From assembly GCA_936928855.1 (NCBI GenBank), contig CAKZHZ010000048.1, positions 1 through 64,000 on the forward strand: a stretch of 64,000 nt of DNA, read 5' to 3'. The position numbers were made by a program, and so were the translations under genes. This stretch comes from an uncultured Polycyclovorans sp. (GTDB lineage: Bacteria > Pseudomonadota > Gammaproteobacteria > Nevskiales > Nevskiaceae). The notes beneath the pieces are model-generated. The model was not told where the DNA came from and did no database searches. It was given only the letters and a program-made list of their open reading frames with translations. Shown here piece after piece: positions 33,669 to 42,412 of this stretch; positions within the stretch are counted from its first letter, which is position 1; each line of letters starts with the position of its first letter.

Positions 33669-35840
33669 ATGTCGACCATGCGCATTCCTCCCCGCACCTG
33701 CTTGTTGCTGCTCCTGCTGTCTCCCGCCGCCCTGGCGCAGGCAGAGCCCGCGTCTGGCGTTGATTTCGACACCATCACCGTGATCGGCACCACCGAGGCC
33801 GACAGTCGCCTGGTGGGATCTGCGCATCGGGTCGACGAGGCAACGCTGGAGGCCTTTGCCTATGACGATCTCAATCGTGTCCTCAATCTTGTGCCGGGGG
33901 TCTACCTGCGCGAAGAGGACGGATTCGGCCTGCGTCCGAACATCGGACTGCGCGGTGCCAACTCGGACCGCAGCCAGAAGGTGACGCTGCTGGAGGACGG
34001 CATCCTGTTCGGGCCAGCGCCGTACGCTGCCCCGGCCGCCTACTACAGCCCCTTGACCGCGCGCATGGTGGGAGTGGATGTGTTCAAGGGGCCAGCCGCG
34101 ATTCAGCATGGTCCCCAGACCATCGGAGGCGCCATCAATCTGGTGTCCGCGCCCATCCCGCACCAGTTCGAGGGACTGGGAGCGCTGGATCTCGGCAGCG
34201 ATGGCTACGGACGTGCGCACGTACGGGCCGGCGGGCCGGTGGGCGGTGTTGGTGTGCTGGGCGAATGGGTGCACGTTCGCAGTGATGGGTTCAAGTCGCT
34301 GGCTGGCGGTGGTGATACCGGCTTTGCCAAGAACGAGGGCATGCTCAAGCTGGGATATGCGCTGGGAGAGGGGCATCTGGAGGTGCGCCTCGGATATGCC
34401 GATGAGCGATCCGACGAAACCTATCTGGGCCTGACCCAAGCCGACTTTCGTGCTGATCCCCTGCAACGCTATGTTGCCAGCGCGCTGGACCGGATGGACT
34501 GGGACTGGGGCGGCTTGCGCGTCGATTTCGAGCACCCGCTGTGGGGTGGTCGCCTCCGCGCTACGGCCTATCAGCATGAGTTCAGTCGTGCCTGGCTGAA
34601 GTTCAACAGCCTGCGCGGCCAGGATGTCCAGTCGGTGCTGGCCAATCCGGACACGCCTCGCAACCAGGTGTTCATGGCGACGTTGCGCGGGGAGCGGGAG
34701 GGCGACCTCAACAACGACAGCGACGATCTCCTGATTGGGACCAATGATCGCGACTTCCGGTCCTCGGGGGTGCAGGCGCGGCTGTTCTGGAGCCGGGTGA
34801 CCGGCGCGTGGGCGCACGGTATCGAGGCGGGCGCGCGGCTCCACGGGGATCGCATCACCCGTCTTCACGATGAGTATGGCTACGACATCGTGTCAGGGCA
34901 GCCTCAGCGGAACGCTTCACCGCGCATCATCGCGTCGGACAACACCGCACGGGCCACCGCCCTCGCGGTCTGGTTGCGGGACGAAATCAGCCGCGGGCGC
35001 TGGACCCTCGCGCCCGGTCTGCGGGTGGAGTCGGTGGAAACCCGCTTCGACAACCGTCTGGCGGGTGCCCGCAACGACGACCGGTATGCGGTGGTGCTGC
35101 CGGGTCTGGGTGTCAACTTCGCGCAGCGGGACACCCTGAACTGGTTTGCGGGCGTTCACCGCGGCTTTTCACCGGGGACGCCGGGTCTGGAGGATGTCGA
35201 GCCCGAGGATGCCGTCAATTTCGAAGCGGGAACGGTATGGCAATCGCCTGCCGGACGGATCGAGATGACCGGATTCTTCAGTGACTACCGTAACCTGACC
35301 GCCGCCTGTACGTTCTCGGCGGGCTGCCAGGGCGGGCAGGTGGACGTGCAGACCAATGCCGGCAAGGTACGCGTGCACGGTGTCGAAGCCGCCTGGAGCG
35401 AGCAGTGGCAGATCGGCGCCTTCCGGGTGCCGGGCAGCCTGACCTACACCTGGACTGAAGGCGAGTTCCGCGAAGCGTTCGAGTCCACCAACCCGCAGTT
35501 CGGCGATGTCGAGCCCGGATTCGAACTGCCGTATGTCCCCACGCATCGCGCCAATCTGGTGCTGGGGCTGGCGCGCGCGCGCTGGGACACCACGCTGTCG
35601 CTGACCTATGTGTCGGCCATGCGGGACGTGGCTGGACGCGGTGCCATTCCTGCCGATTCCGGCAGCGATGCCTACACCGTTCTCGACCTCGCAGCGGGCT
35701 GGGCGTTTCGTCCCGACCTCCGTCTGGTGGGGCGCGTCGACAACCTGCTGGATCGTGAGTACGTCGTCGCGCGCCGTCCCTTCGGGGCGCGGCCCGGCAA
35801 GCCGCAGTCGGTGCAGGTGGGCGTGCGCTATCACTTCTGA
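33669..35840 (+). CDS. TonB-dependent outer-membrane receptor (FecA-like)
   Basis: 723 residues; the ATG at 33669 (or 33678) gives a signal peptide ending SPAALAQA. A TonB box, FDTITVIG, follows. The plug domain (about 40-165) shows DDLNRVLNLVPGVYLREEDG, GLRGANSDRSQKVTLLEDG and VFKGPAAIQHGPQTIGGAIN. The remainder is a beta-barrel closing with a terminal Phe (VQVGVRYHF), and the late AGWAFRPDLRLVGRVDNLLD is typical. It is similar in style to FecA-type ferric siderophore/citrate receptors. It imports a substrate using TonB-ExbBD energy encoded elsewhere. It lies 13 bp after the HTTM gene. Confidence 0.93.
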   Translation: MSTMRIPPRTCLLLLLLSPAALAQAEPASGVDFDTITVIGTTEADSRLVGSAHRVDEATLEAFAYDDLNRVLNLVPGVYLREEDGFGLRPNIGLRGANSDRSQKVTLLEDGILFGPAPYAAPAAYYSPLTARMVGVDVFKGPAAIQHGPQTIGGAINLVSAPIPHQFEGLGALDLGSDGYGRAHVRAGGPVGGVGVLGEWVHVRSDGFKSLAGGGDTGFAKNEGMLKLGYALGEGHLEVRLGYADERSDETYLGLTQADFRADPLQRYVASALDRMDWDWGGLRVDFEHPLWGGRLRATAYQHEFSRAWLKFNSLRGQDVQSVLANPDTPRNQVFMATLRGEREGDLNNDSDDLLIGTNDRDFRSSGVQARLFWSRVTGAWAHGIEAGARLHGDRITRLHDEYGYDIVSGQPQRNASPRIIASDNTARATALAVWLRDEISRGRWTLAPGLRVESVETRFDNRLAGARNDDRYAVVLPGLGVNFAQRDTLNWFAGVHRGFSPGTPGLEDVEPEDAVNFEAGTVWQSPAGRIEMTGFFSDYRNLTAACTFSAGCQGGQVDVQTNAGKVRVHGVEAAWSEQWQIGAFRVPGSLTYTWTEGEFREAFESTNPQFGDVEPGFELPYVPTHRANLVLGLARARWDTTLSLTYVSAMRDVAGRGAIPADSGSDAYTVLDLAAGWAFRPDLRLVGRVDNLLDREYVVARRPFGARPGKPQSVQVGVRYHF

Positions 35841-35851
35841 GGGGTAGCCCG

Positions 35852-35878
35852 CACCGCGCATGCCCGCCATGCGCGGTG
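35852..35878 (+). terminator. Strong hairpin after the TonB-receptor gene
   Basis: CACCGCGCATG-CCCGC-CATGCGCGGTG, an 11-bp perfect stem 11 bases after the stop. No U-tract follows, so it may protect the mRNA 3' end or act as a weak or Rho-assisted terminator. Confidence 0.5.
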
Positions 35879-35891
35879 ACCGTTCGTCGCC

Positions 35892-35959
35892 TGTCATATG
35901 ACAAACCCCCGCAAGGGGCGACAGACCTGATACGTTTCGCGCCGTCTTCACCGAAACGT
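35892..35959 (+). promoter_or_regulatory. Candidate operators before the alpha/beta hydrolase gene
   Basis: A perfect 12-bp palindrome TGTCATATGACA (35892-35903) is followed by an inverted repeat ACGTTTCG (35932-35939) / CGAAACGT (35952-35959). Both precede the ATG at 35972. They look like transcription-factor sites; the regulator is unknown. Confidence 0.4.
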
Positions 35960-35971
35960 CATCTTCCTGTC

Positions 35972-36877
35972 ATGAAACTGTGCTGGTCGTCTGATCAAGC
36001 CGTCGTCAACGGCCTGCAGCTGAACTGGGAAACCACAGGGGCGGTCTCCGGCGAGCCGCTGTTGATGGTGATGGGGCTGGGCGGGCAGCTCATCCACTGG
36101 CCGGATGCGTTGTGTGAAGCGCTGGTCGCCCGGGGCTTCCGCTTGATCCGTTTCGACAACCGTGATGCAGGGCTGTCAGCCGAGGCGGATCGTGGATTGC
36201 CCACCCGTATTCCCCAGGACTGGTTGCGCGGCCGCTTCGGCTGGCAGGCGCAATCCAACTACACCCTGATGGATCTGGCCCGCGATACCGAGGGTCTGAT
36301 GGACCTGCTGTCGCTGCCGCGCGCGCATCTGGTCGGGGTGTCGATGGGGGGCATGGTGGCGCAGGTTCTCGCTGCCACGCGTCCGGCCCGGGTGAGCAGC
36401 CTCACCGCCATCATGACCAGTACCAACCACCCGCGGCTGCCGGTGGCGCGTTTTGACGTCCTCTGGCGCATGGCCGGACTGGGGCCGCGGCCGCAAACGC
36501 GTGAGGCGGTGATCCGCCGCACCACCGGCATGTTGCAGCGGGTGGGCAGCCCCGGCTATCCCACACCGCTGGACTACCGGCGGCGGTTGGCGGGGCGCGC
36601 CTACGACCGCGCATTTCGTCCGCGCGGAGTGGCGCGTCAGACCCACGCCATCGTCGCCACCGGCAGCTTCGAGCCCCTGCTGGCCGACATCCGCGCGCCC
36701 ACCCAGGTGGTGCACGGTCTCGCCGACCCGCTGTTGCGGCCGGCCTGCGGCCAGCGCTGCGCCCAGGTGATCCCGGGAGCCAGACTCGAACTGGTAGCGG
36801 GCATGGGCCATGATTTCGCCCTGCCGCTGATGCCCCGGTGGGCCGAGCTGATCGGCGACAACGCCGGCCGCGCCTGA
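35972..36877 (+). CDS. Alpha/beta hydrolase
   Basis: 301 residues from the ATG at 35972. The oxyanion segment is MVMGLGGQLIHWPDALCEAL, the strand FRLIRFDNRDAGLSAE follows, the nucleophile elbow is LVGVSMGGMVAQ, the catalytic Asp lies in VHGLADPLLRP, and the His in VAGMGHDFALP. The DNRDxGxS motif is common in the RdmC/TAP-like esterase group often annotated 'alpha/beta fold hydrolase'. The substrate is unknown. It appears monocistronic, with palindromic sites upstream. Confidence 0.88.
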   Translation: MKLCWSSDQAVVNGLQLNWETTGAVSGEPLLMVMGLGGQLIHWPDALCEALVARGFRLIRFDNRDAGLSAEADRGLPTRIPQDWLRGRFGWQAQSNYTLMDLARDTEGLMDLLSLPRAHLVGVSMGGMVAQVLAATRPARVSSLTAIMTSTNHPRLPVARFDVLWRMAGLGPRPQTREAVIRRTTGMLQRVGSPGYPTPLDYRRRLAGRAYDRAFRPRGVARQTHAIVATGSFEPLLADIRAPTQVVHGLADPLLRPACGQRCAQVIPGARLELVAGMGHDFALPLMPRWAELIGDNAGRA

Positions 36878-36949
36878 CGCTCATCCGCTTTCCGGCGGTC
36901 CCCGGAATACCCTAAGCTCGAAATCCTTTCGATTGCAGGGAGTTCAGGG

Positions 36950-37351
36950 ATGATCATCACCTCGTTGTATGCGGGCCTGCTGGCCCTTTGGTTTCTCGCC
37001 CTCAGTGCGCGCGTGGTGCAGCAGCGATCGGTTCCCAACGGGATCGGGCTGGGCGATGGCGGGGATGCCACGTTGCTGCGCCGCATCCGCGGGCATGGCA
37101 ACTTCGCCGAGTACACCCCGCTGTCGCTGATCCTGCTGGGCCTGCTGGAATATGGCGGGACCCTGCCGATCTGGCTGCTCCACCTGCTGGGGCTGACGTT
37201 GCTGGTGTCGCGCATCCTGCACGGCGTGGCACTGAGCTTTTCCACCCACTGGAAGTTCGGGCGCTTCTACGGCACCGTGCTGGGCTTCCTGCTGTTGCTG
37301 GTGATGGGCCTGCTCTGTGCCTGGCGCGGGGTGGCCGGCGTACTGGTCTAG
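36950..37351 (+). CDS. MAPEG family membrane protein
   Basis: 133 residues with four hydrophobic helices. Family features: SARVVQQRSVPNGIG, then LLRRIRGHGNFAEYTPLSLILLG (the RxxRxHxNxxE region) and a C-terminal pair of helices. MAPEG proteins are trimeric inner-membrane glutathione-binding enzymes or relatives; bacterial members usually lack assigned substrates. The ATG follows GCAGGGAGTTCAGGG. A 16-bp stem palindrome begins 2 bases after its stop. Confidence 0.9.
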   Translation: MIITSLYAGLLALWFLALSARVVQQRSVPNGIGLGDGGDATLLRRIRGHGNFAEYTPLSLILLGLLEYGGTLPIWLLHLLGLTLLVSRILHGVALSFSTHWKFGRFYGTVLGFLLLLVMGLLCAWRGVAGVLV

Positions 37352-37352
37352 C

Positions 37353-37397
37353 CCGCATTTCTCACAGGGTCGCCTTCGATTCCTGTGAGAAATGCGG
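37353..37397. repeat. Perfect 16-bp inverted repeat between convergent genes
   Basis: CCGCATTTCTCACAGG (37353-37368) and its exact complement (37382-37397) enclose a 13-nt loop. It lies between the MAPEG stop and the stop of the minus-strand gene at 37405. No U-tract. It may serve as a bidirectional transcript end or be a dispersed palindrome; the core TTCTCACAGG resembles the element at 13-88. Confidence 0.7.
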
Positions 37398-37404
37398 ACT
37401 GGTC

Positions 37405-38148
37405 TCAGCGGGCGCGGTTGCGAATCTCGCCGCGCAGCTGATCGAGGTTTTCCCGCAGCAGATCGGCCACCAGTTCATCGGTGCGCGGGTCGTGCAGCAC
37501 CTGTTCGATCACCCGCATGGCGGTGTCGATCACGGCCTGCACGATCTCGTCGTAGAAGGGTAGCCGCGTCAGGCGGCCGGTCTGCGGGTCTTCCTTCAGT
37601 TTCTCCTGGATCATCGCCCGCAGTTCGTACTGGTTCTCTTCCAGTGCGTTGGCGATGTTGCGCGTGTAGTGCCCGCGAGTGAGCACCTGGCCGACCTCCT
37701 CCAGCACCGCGATGGTGATCGGTCGCTTGATGGTGTCGACGATGGCGGTGGTGAAATGGCCCAGCACCCGACGGGTGATGGCGTCGCCCACGGCCCGGTC
37801 GGCGGCGCGGCCAAAGCGCGCCAGCAGCACCACGATGCGGATCACGCGGAACAGCCGAAAGCCGCGCACCGCCGGATGCGCCACCGGAATCATGCCGAGA
37901 ATCTCGTACCAGTTGCGCCAGAGAAAATCGCGGCGCCAGCCGCTGACCCGCCAGCGCAGCGTGAACTCCACGGCAAACACCGCACAGATGGCGAGGTCGG
38001 CCCGCAGCACCCAGGTGCGTTGCAGGTCGCTGACGTCCCACCAGGTTTCCCAGGCCAGCAGTCCCACCGACACGATTGCCAGGATCAGCATCAGCCAGTC
38101 GACGGGGTTGATCCGGCGCCACAGCGCCACGGGGGCGGGTTGCTCCAT
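37405..38148 (-). CDS. Voltage-sensor-like ion-transporter-family membrane protein
   Basis: 247 residues from the ATG at 38148. Three or four hydrophobic segments fill residues 15-110; the fourth, RGFRLFRVIRIVVLLARFGR, has the Arg-every-third-residue pattern of an S4 voltage sensor, and an acidic helix precedes it (ICAVFAVEFTLRWR). The rest (110-247) is soluble, helical and charged (LEENQYELRAMIQEKLKED). No pore helix or TVGYG-type selectivity filter is visible. It resembles the Hv1/Ci-VSP-style sensor module or a channel relative that lost its pore. Function not established. Confidence 0.75.
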   Translation of the reverse strand: MEQPAPVALWRRINPVDWLMLILAIVSVGLLAWETWWDVSDLQRTWVLRADLAICAVFAVEFTLRWRVSGWRRDFLWRNWYEILGMIPVAHPAVRGFRLFRVIRIVVLLARFGRAADRAVGDAITRRVLGHFTTAIVDTIKRPITIAVLEEVGQVLTRGHYTRNIANALEENQYELRAMIQEKLKEDPQTGRLTRLPFYDEIVQAVIDTAMRVIEQVLHDPRTDELVADLLRENLDQLRGEIRNRAR

Positions 38149-38177
38149 GTGGAGTGCTCGCTTGGTCAGAGGGAGCC

Positions 38178-41100
38178 TCAGGGTAGCGCAGGCGGCGTGC
38201 GATGGGTCCAGCTGAGCACCCGGGCCAGCAGGCAGGGCAGCACCGTCAGCGTCACCGCCGAGGTAAACAGCAGGCCGAACAGCACCACCGCGCCCACGCC
38301 CCGGTACAGCTCGGTTCCGGCGCCGGGAATCAGCACCAGTGGCGCCAGCCCGAACGTCGTGGTGAGGGTGGTCATCAGCACCGGGCGCATCCGCTCGGCG
38401 ACGGCAGCGCGCACGGCATCCACCACCGCAGCGCCCTGACGCAGGTGCTCGCGGGTACGTTCGACGATGAGGATCGGATTGTTCACCACCGTGCCCAGCA
38501 GGATCAGGAAGCCCAGCATGGTGATCAGGTCGAAGGGCTGGCGGATGCCGGCCAGCGGTCCCCCCACGGTGTTCAGCAGCCACAGGCCGATGATGCCGCC
38601 GGCAATGCCGAGCGGGACCGTCAGCAGGATCAGCAGCGGATATCCCCAGTGGGTGAAGATCGCGACGAGTAACAGGTAACACAGCGCCACTGCCACCACG
38701 AAGTTTGCCCCCAGCGACGCGCGGGTGGCGTCAAGCTGATCGGCGGCGCCGGAGATGTCCAGCGTTACGCCCGAGGGAATCTCGCCTTCCGCGATCAGGG
38801 CGTCGATGACATCGCGTTGCACCGTGTTCACCCCGGTCTCCAGTGCCACGCTGCGCGGGGGGATGATGTTCAGCGTCACGGTGCGCTGTCCATTGATGCG
38901 GCGGACCGTGCCGGTGTCCACCGTTTCCACCCACTCGGCGAGCGCGCCGATGGGGACCACGGAGCCGGCCGGGGTGTACACCGGCAGCTGACGCACTGCG
39001 GCCAATGACTGGGCCTGCCCGGCGTCGCTGAACAGGAAGATGTCGATCTTGTCGTCGCCCTCGAAGAACTCGTCGACGAAGGCGCCGTCGGTGAGGGCTG
39101 CCACCGCGTAGCCGAAATCGGCGGCATTCCAGCCCACCTCCGACAGGCGTGACCAGTCGGGATGCAGTTCCACCAGTGGCTGCGCCAGCGTCAGCGCGCT
39201 CGGTTCGGAGTTGATCTGCGGGTCGGTCAGGACCTCGCTGGCGCGTTGGTACACCCGCTCTGCGGTGGCGTAGAGCTGCGCCAGATCGCGGCCGGTGATG
39301 TCGACGTTGACGCTGCGGGTGCCGCCGTCGTTGCTGGAGATGATCGAGCCGCGGGCGGCGAAGGCGCGCATGCCCGGGTAGCTGCGGAAATGGTCGCCAA
39401 GTGCGCGCATCAGCCGGTCGATGTCGCCGGGGTCGACGGTCTCGGCGATGACGCGGACCTGCTCCGGCTGCACCTGCAGATTGAAGTAGGCGATGGGCGG
39501 GATGGTGTCGTTGCCGTCGCCGCCGACATGCGGCAGGAAGTGCGCTTCCACCTGTTCGGCGATGGCGGCCATCTCCGCCAGGTTGTACCCCGGCGGGGCC
39601 AGCATGCGTGCGAAGGTCTTGGGTTCCTCGCCTTCCGGCAGGTACTCCGCCTCGGGCAGCAGCGCCCAGGCGGCGGCGATGGTGCCGCCCGCCACGCCGA
39701 GCACGCAGGCCCACTGACGTGAAGGCCGTGCCAGCAGCGCATCGACCCAGCCCGGTGGGGTCGGGCGGCCACCGCCACTGACGGCGGTGCCCTCGAACCG
39801 CAGGCGCTGGCTGACCACGGGAATCAGGCTGATCGCCACCATCATCGACACCAGGATGGAGGCGGAGATGGCGACCGCGATATCGGAGTAGAGCTGGCCG
39901 GCCTCCTGCTCGATGAACAGGACCGGCGCAAACACCAGGATGGTGGTCAGCGTTGCCGCCAGTACCGCCGGCCAGACCTCGCGCACCCCCTGCAGCGCGG
40001 CCTGTGCGGCACTCAGGCCGCGGCGACGCGCGCGCTCGATGTTTTCCAGCACCACGATACTGTTGTCGAGCGTCATGCCGATGGCGAAGGCCACACCCGC
40101 CAGCGAAATCACATTGAGCGTGCGACCAAACGCCAGCAGGCCGAGAAACGCCGCCACGGTACAGACCGGAATCCCCATCATGCCAACCAGCGTCAGCGGC
40201 ACCGAGCGGAAGAACAGCCACAGCACCAATCCGGCCAGCACCGCGCCAAGCGCCAGGTTCTGCCAGACGTTGGCGACCGAGGCCTCGACGTAACGCACGT
40301 CATCGGAGATCAGGCTGAGGGTCAGGCCGGCGGGTGCCAGCAGTTCCTGGTTCACCCGCTCCACGGCCGGCTGCATCGCCTCCTTGATGGCAATGACATT
40401 GGAGCCCAGCTCCCGTCGCACGGCCAGCCCGACGTTGGGTATCCCGTTGACCCGCGACAGGGCGCGCACTTCGTAGTGATCCATCGTCACCGTGGCGACG
40501 TCGCGCAGCCGCACCTGGGGTTGGTCGCCGCGACTCAGGAGGGTGTCTTCCAATGCTGCGAGGTCGCGATAGCGGCCCGTGGTACGCAGCAGGTAGCGGC
40601 GCTTGCCGGTTTCCAGATCACCGGCCGAGACATCGCGGTTGCGGGCGCGGATGGCCTCGCGCACCGTCGACAGGGTAAGACCGCGCTCCGCCAGCCGCGC
40701 GGGGTCCACCCGGATCTGCACCTGCCGCTCGGCGCCACCGCGGATCTCCACCTGCGAAACGCCGGGCACCCGTTCCAGTCGGGGGCGGACCTCGTCGTCG
40801 ACGAAGTCGCGGATCAGGTCGATGTCCAGCGACTGCGGATTCCCGGGGAGCGGCTGCACCCGGAAGTACATGAAAGCATTGGCCGAGAACGAATTGGCGA
40901 ACAGTTGTGGCTCGTCCACATTCTCCGGATAGGCGGGTACCTGACTCAAGGCATTGTTGACGCGAATCAGTGCTTCGTTGAGGTCAACCCCGAACGGGAA
41001 TTCGAGCTCGATCACTGCCTCGCCCGTGCTGGCCGTGGACTTCATGCGCTGCAGGCTGGGAATGCTCCGCAGCACATCCTCCTGTTCGATGAGAATTTCC

Positions 41101-41276
41101 TTCTCCACGTCCTGCGGCGTGGCGCCGGACCAGCGTGTCTCCACACTGATGATGCGGACGTCGAGATCGGGGATCATCTGTACCGGCACTCGCAGCGCCG
41201 CCAGCACGCCCAGCAGGGCGACGATGAGCGTGATGACGGCAATCAGCGTGCCGCGTCGCAGCATCGGTTCGAGCAT
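38178..41276 (-). CDS. RND efflux transporter permease
   Basis: 1032 residues, the usual size of AcrB-type proton-driven pumps. Start MLEPMLRRGTLIAVITLIVA is the first helix, with large periplasmic loops after TM1 and TM7 and 12 helices in total. The TM4 motif is GVAFAIGMTLDNSIVVLENIERAR: one of the two central Asp residues of AcrB is Asn here, as in several non-AcrB clades. Late MLGFLILLGTVVNNPILIVERTRE is the TM10 region. Substrates unknown. It starts 7 bp after the adaptor gene; no outer-membrane factor gene is adjacent, so it probably uses a shared TolC-like channel. Confidence 0.93.
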   Translation of the reverse strand: MLEPMLRRGTLIAVITLIVALLGVLAALRVPVQMIPDLDVRIISVETRWSGATPQDVEKEILIEQEDVLRSIPSLQRMKSTASTGEAVIELEFPFGVDLNEALIRVNNALSQVPAYPENVDEPQLFANSFSANAFMYFRVQPLPGNPQSLDIDLIRDFVDDEVRPRLERVPGVSQVEIRGGAERQVQIRVDPARLAERGLTLSTVREAIRARNRDVSAGDLETGKRRYLLRTTGRYRDLAALEDTLLSRGDQPQVRLRDVATVTMDHYEVRALSRVNGIPNVGLAVRRELGSNVIAIKEAMQPAVERVNQELLAPAGLTLSLISDDVRYVEASVANVWQNLALGAVLAGLVLWLFFRSVPLTLVGMMGIPVCTVAAFLGLLAFGRTLNVISLAGVAFAIGMTLDNSIVVLENIERARRRGLSAAQAALQGVREVWPAVLAATLTTILVFAPVLFIEQEAGQLYSDIAVAISASILVSMMVAISLIPVVSQRLRFEGTAVSGGGRPTPPGWVDALLARPSRQWACVLGVAGGTIAAAWALLPEAEYLPEGEEPKTFARMLAPPGYNLAEMAAIAEQVEAHFLPHVGGDGNDTIPPIAYFNLQVQPEQVRVIAETVDPGDIDRLMRALGDHFRSYPGMRAFAARGSIISSNDGGTRSVNVDITGRDLAQLYATAERVYQRASEVLTDPQINSEPSALTLAQPLVELHPDWSRLSEVGWNAADFGYAVAALTDGAFVDEFFEGDDKIDIFLFSDAGQAQSLAAVRQLPVYTPAGSVVPIGALAEWVETVDTGTVRRINGQRTVTLNIIPPRSVALETGVNTVQRDVIDALIAEGEIPSGVTLDISGAADQLDATRASLGANFVVAVALCYLLLVAIFTHWGYPLLILLTVPLGIAGGIIGLWLLNTVGGPLAGIRQPFDLITMLGFLILLGTVVNNPILIVERTREHLRQGAAVVDAVRAAVAERMRPVLMTTLTTTFGLAPLVLIPGAGTELYRGVGAVVLFGLLFTSAVTLTVLPCLLARVLSWTHRTPPALP

Positions 41277-41283
41277 GGCGGCC

Positions 41284-42345
41284 TCAGCGCTCGCGCACGG
41301 TCAGTGCCTGGCCCGGCTGCAGCCGCTCGTTGCCGCGGACAATCAGCTCCGCATTTGCCGGCAGCGCACCGCGCACCTGCACGCGGTCCCCCATCGGCGC
41401 GCCCAGCTCCACGGCGATATCGCGCGCTACCGGCGGTTCGACGCTGCGGTCGACCACCCACACCGTGGCGCTGCCGTCGGCGCGACGGAGAATGGCGTCC
41501 CGCGGCACGCTCATGGCACCGGCGCGATCCGGGAGTGGCAGCCGGACGCGGGCGGACATGCCCGGCACCACCGGCAAGTCGGTTTCGAAACCCACCCGCA
41601 ACAGGAAAGTGCGCGCGCTGTTGCTGGCCTGGGGCACCTGCGCGATCACCTGACCCGTCACCGCCTGCTCGGGGCGGTGATCGAACCGTAGCGTCACCGG
41701 GGCGTCGGCATCGAGACGGCCGAAGTGTTCCTGCGGCACCTGGACGTCGAGCCGCAGGTCCTGCAGGGCCAACACCTCCAGCACCGGAGTGCCGGGCGTC
41801 ACCCATTCGCCTGCCTCGGCGAAACGGGCAGTGACCACGCCATCAAACGGTGCCCTCAGGATGTGCCGCCGGATACGCTCCTGCTGCTCGGCGGCTTCCG
41901 CGCGCAGCCGCGCCGCTGCTGCCTCGGCCTGGGCCTGTGCGGCGCGCCGGACTTCCAACTGGCTGGCCGGCAGGTTGCCGCGCTCCACCAACCGGTCCGC
42001 CTCCGCCACCAGGCGGGAGGCCTCGCGGGCACCGATCTCGGCTTCGCGCACCGCTGCTGCAGTGCGCTGCCCGGCGAGCACCGCGAGCTGCGCATCCAGT
42101 GTCATCAACGGCGTGCCGGCGCTGACCGAGTCGCCGGCGTCGTGATGGACCTGTTCGACACGCCCGGCGACGTCCGGCGACAACCGCGACACGCGAGCCG
42201 TGCTGACGCTGCCGGTCAGGTCGAGGGTGGCGGCCGGGGCTCGGGCGGGCAGGCGCTCGACATCCACGGGCGCCGCATTCTCGGCATGTAACGGGCCCGC
42301 CAGCAGGCCGAGCAGCACGGCCCACAGTCGTCGGTGACGCATCAT
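41284..42345 (-). CDS. RND efflux periplasmic adaptor (membrane fusion protein)
   Basis: 353 residues with an N-terminal signal (RLWAVLLGLLAGPLHA). Domain order is typical: split lipoyl/barrel-sandwich (VEQVHHDAGDSVSAGTPLMT and ILRAPFDGVVTARFAEAGEW), a coiled-coil hairpin between them (about 90-160, Ala/Glu/Arg-rich), a beta-barrel domain and a membrane-proximal domain (ALPANAELIVRGNERLQPG). It bridges the permease and an outer-membrane channel. It is first in the operon; no regulator gene is adjacent. Confidence 0.93.
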   Translation of the reverse strand: MMRHRRLWAVLLGLLAGPLHAENAAPVDVERLPARAPAATLDLTGSVSTARVSRLSPDVAGRVEQVHHDAGDSVSAGTPLMTLDAQLAVLAGQRTAAAVREAEIGAREASRLVAEADRLVERGNLPASQLEVRRAAQAQAEAAAARLRAEAAEQQERIRRHILRAPFDGVVTARFAEAGEWVTPGTPVLEVLALQDLRLDVQVPQEHFGRLDADAPVTLRFDHRPEQAVTGQVIAQVPQASNSARTFLLRVGFETDLPVVPGMSARVRLPLPDRAGAMSVPRDAILRRADGSATVWVVDRSVEPPVARDIAVELGAPMGDRVQVRGALPANAELIVRGNERLQPGQALTVRER

Positions 42346-42412
42346 CCTGGGATCCCTTTCATTAGAGTCGTTGTCCTTATGGAGCCGCTGACGGCACGAA
42401 AGTTCGATCCGT

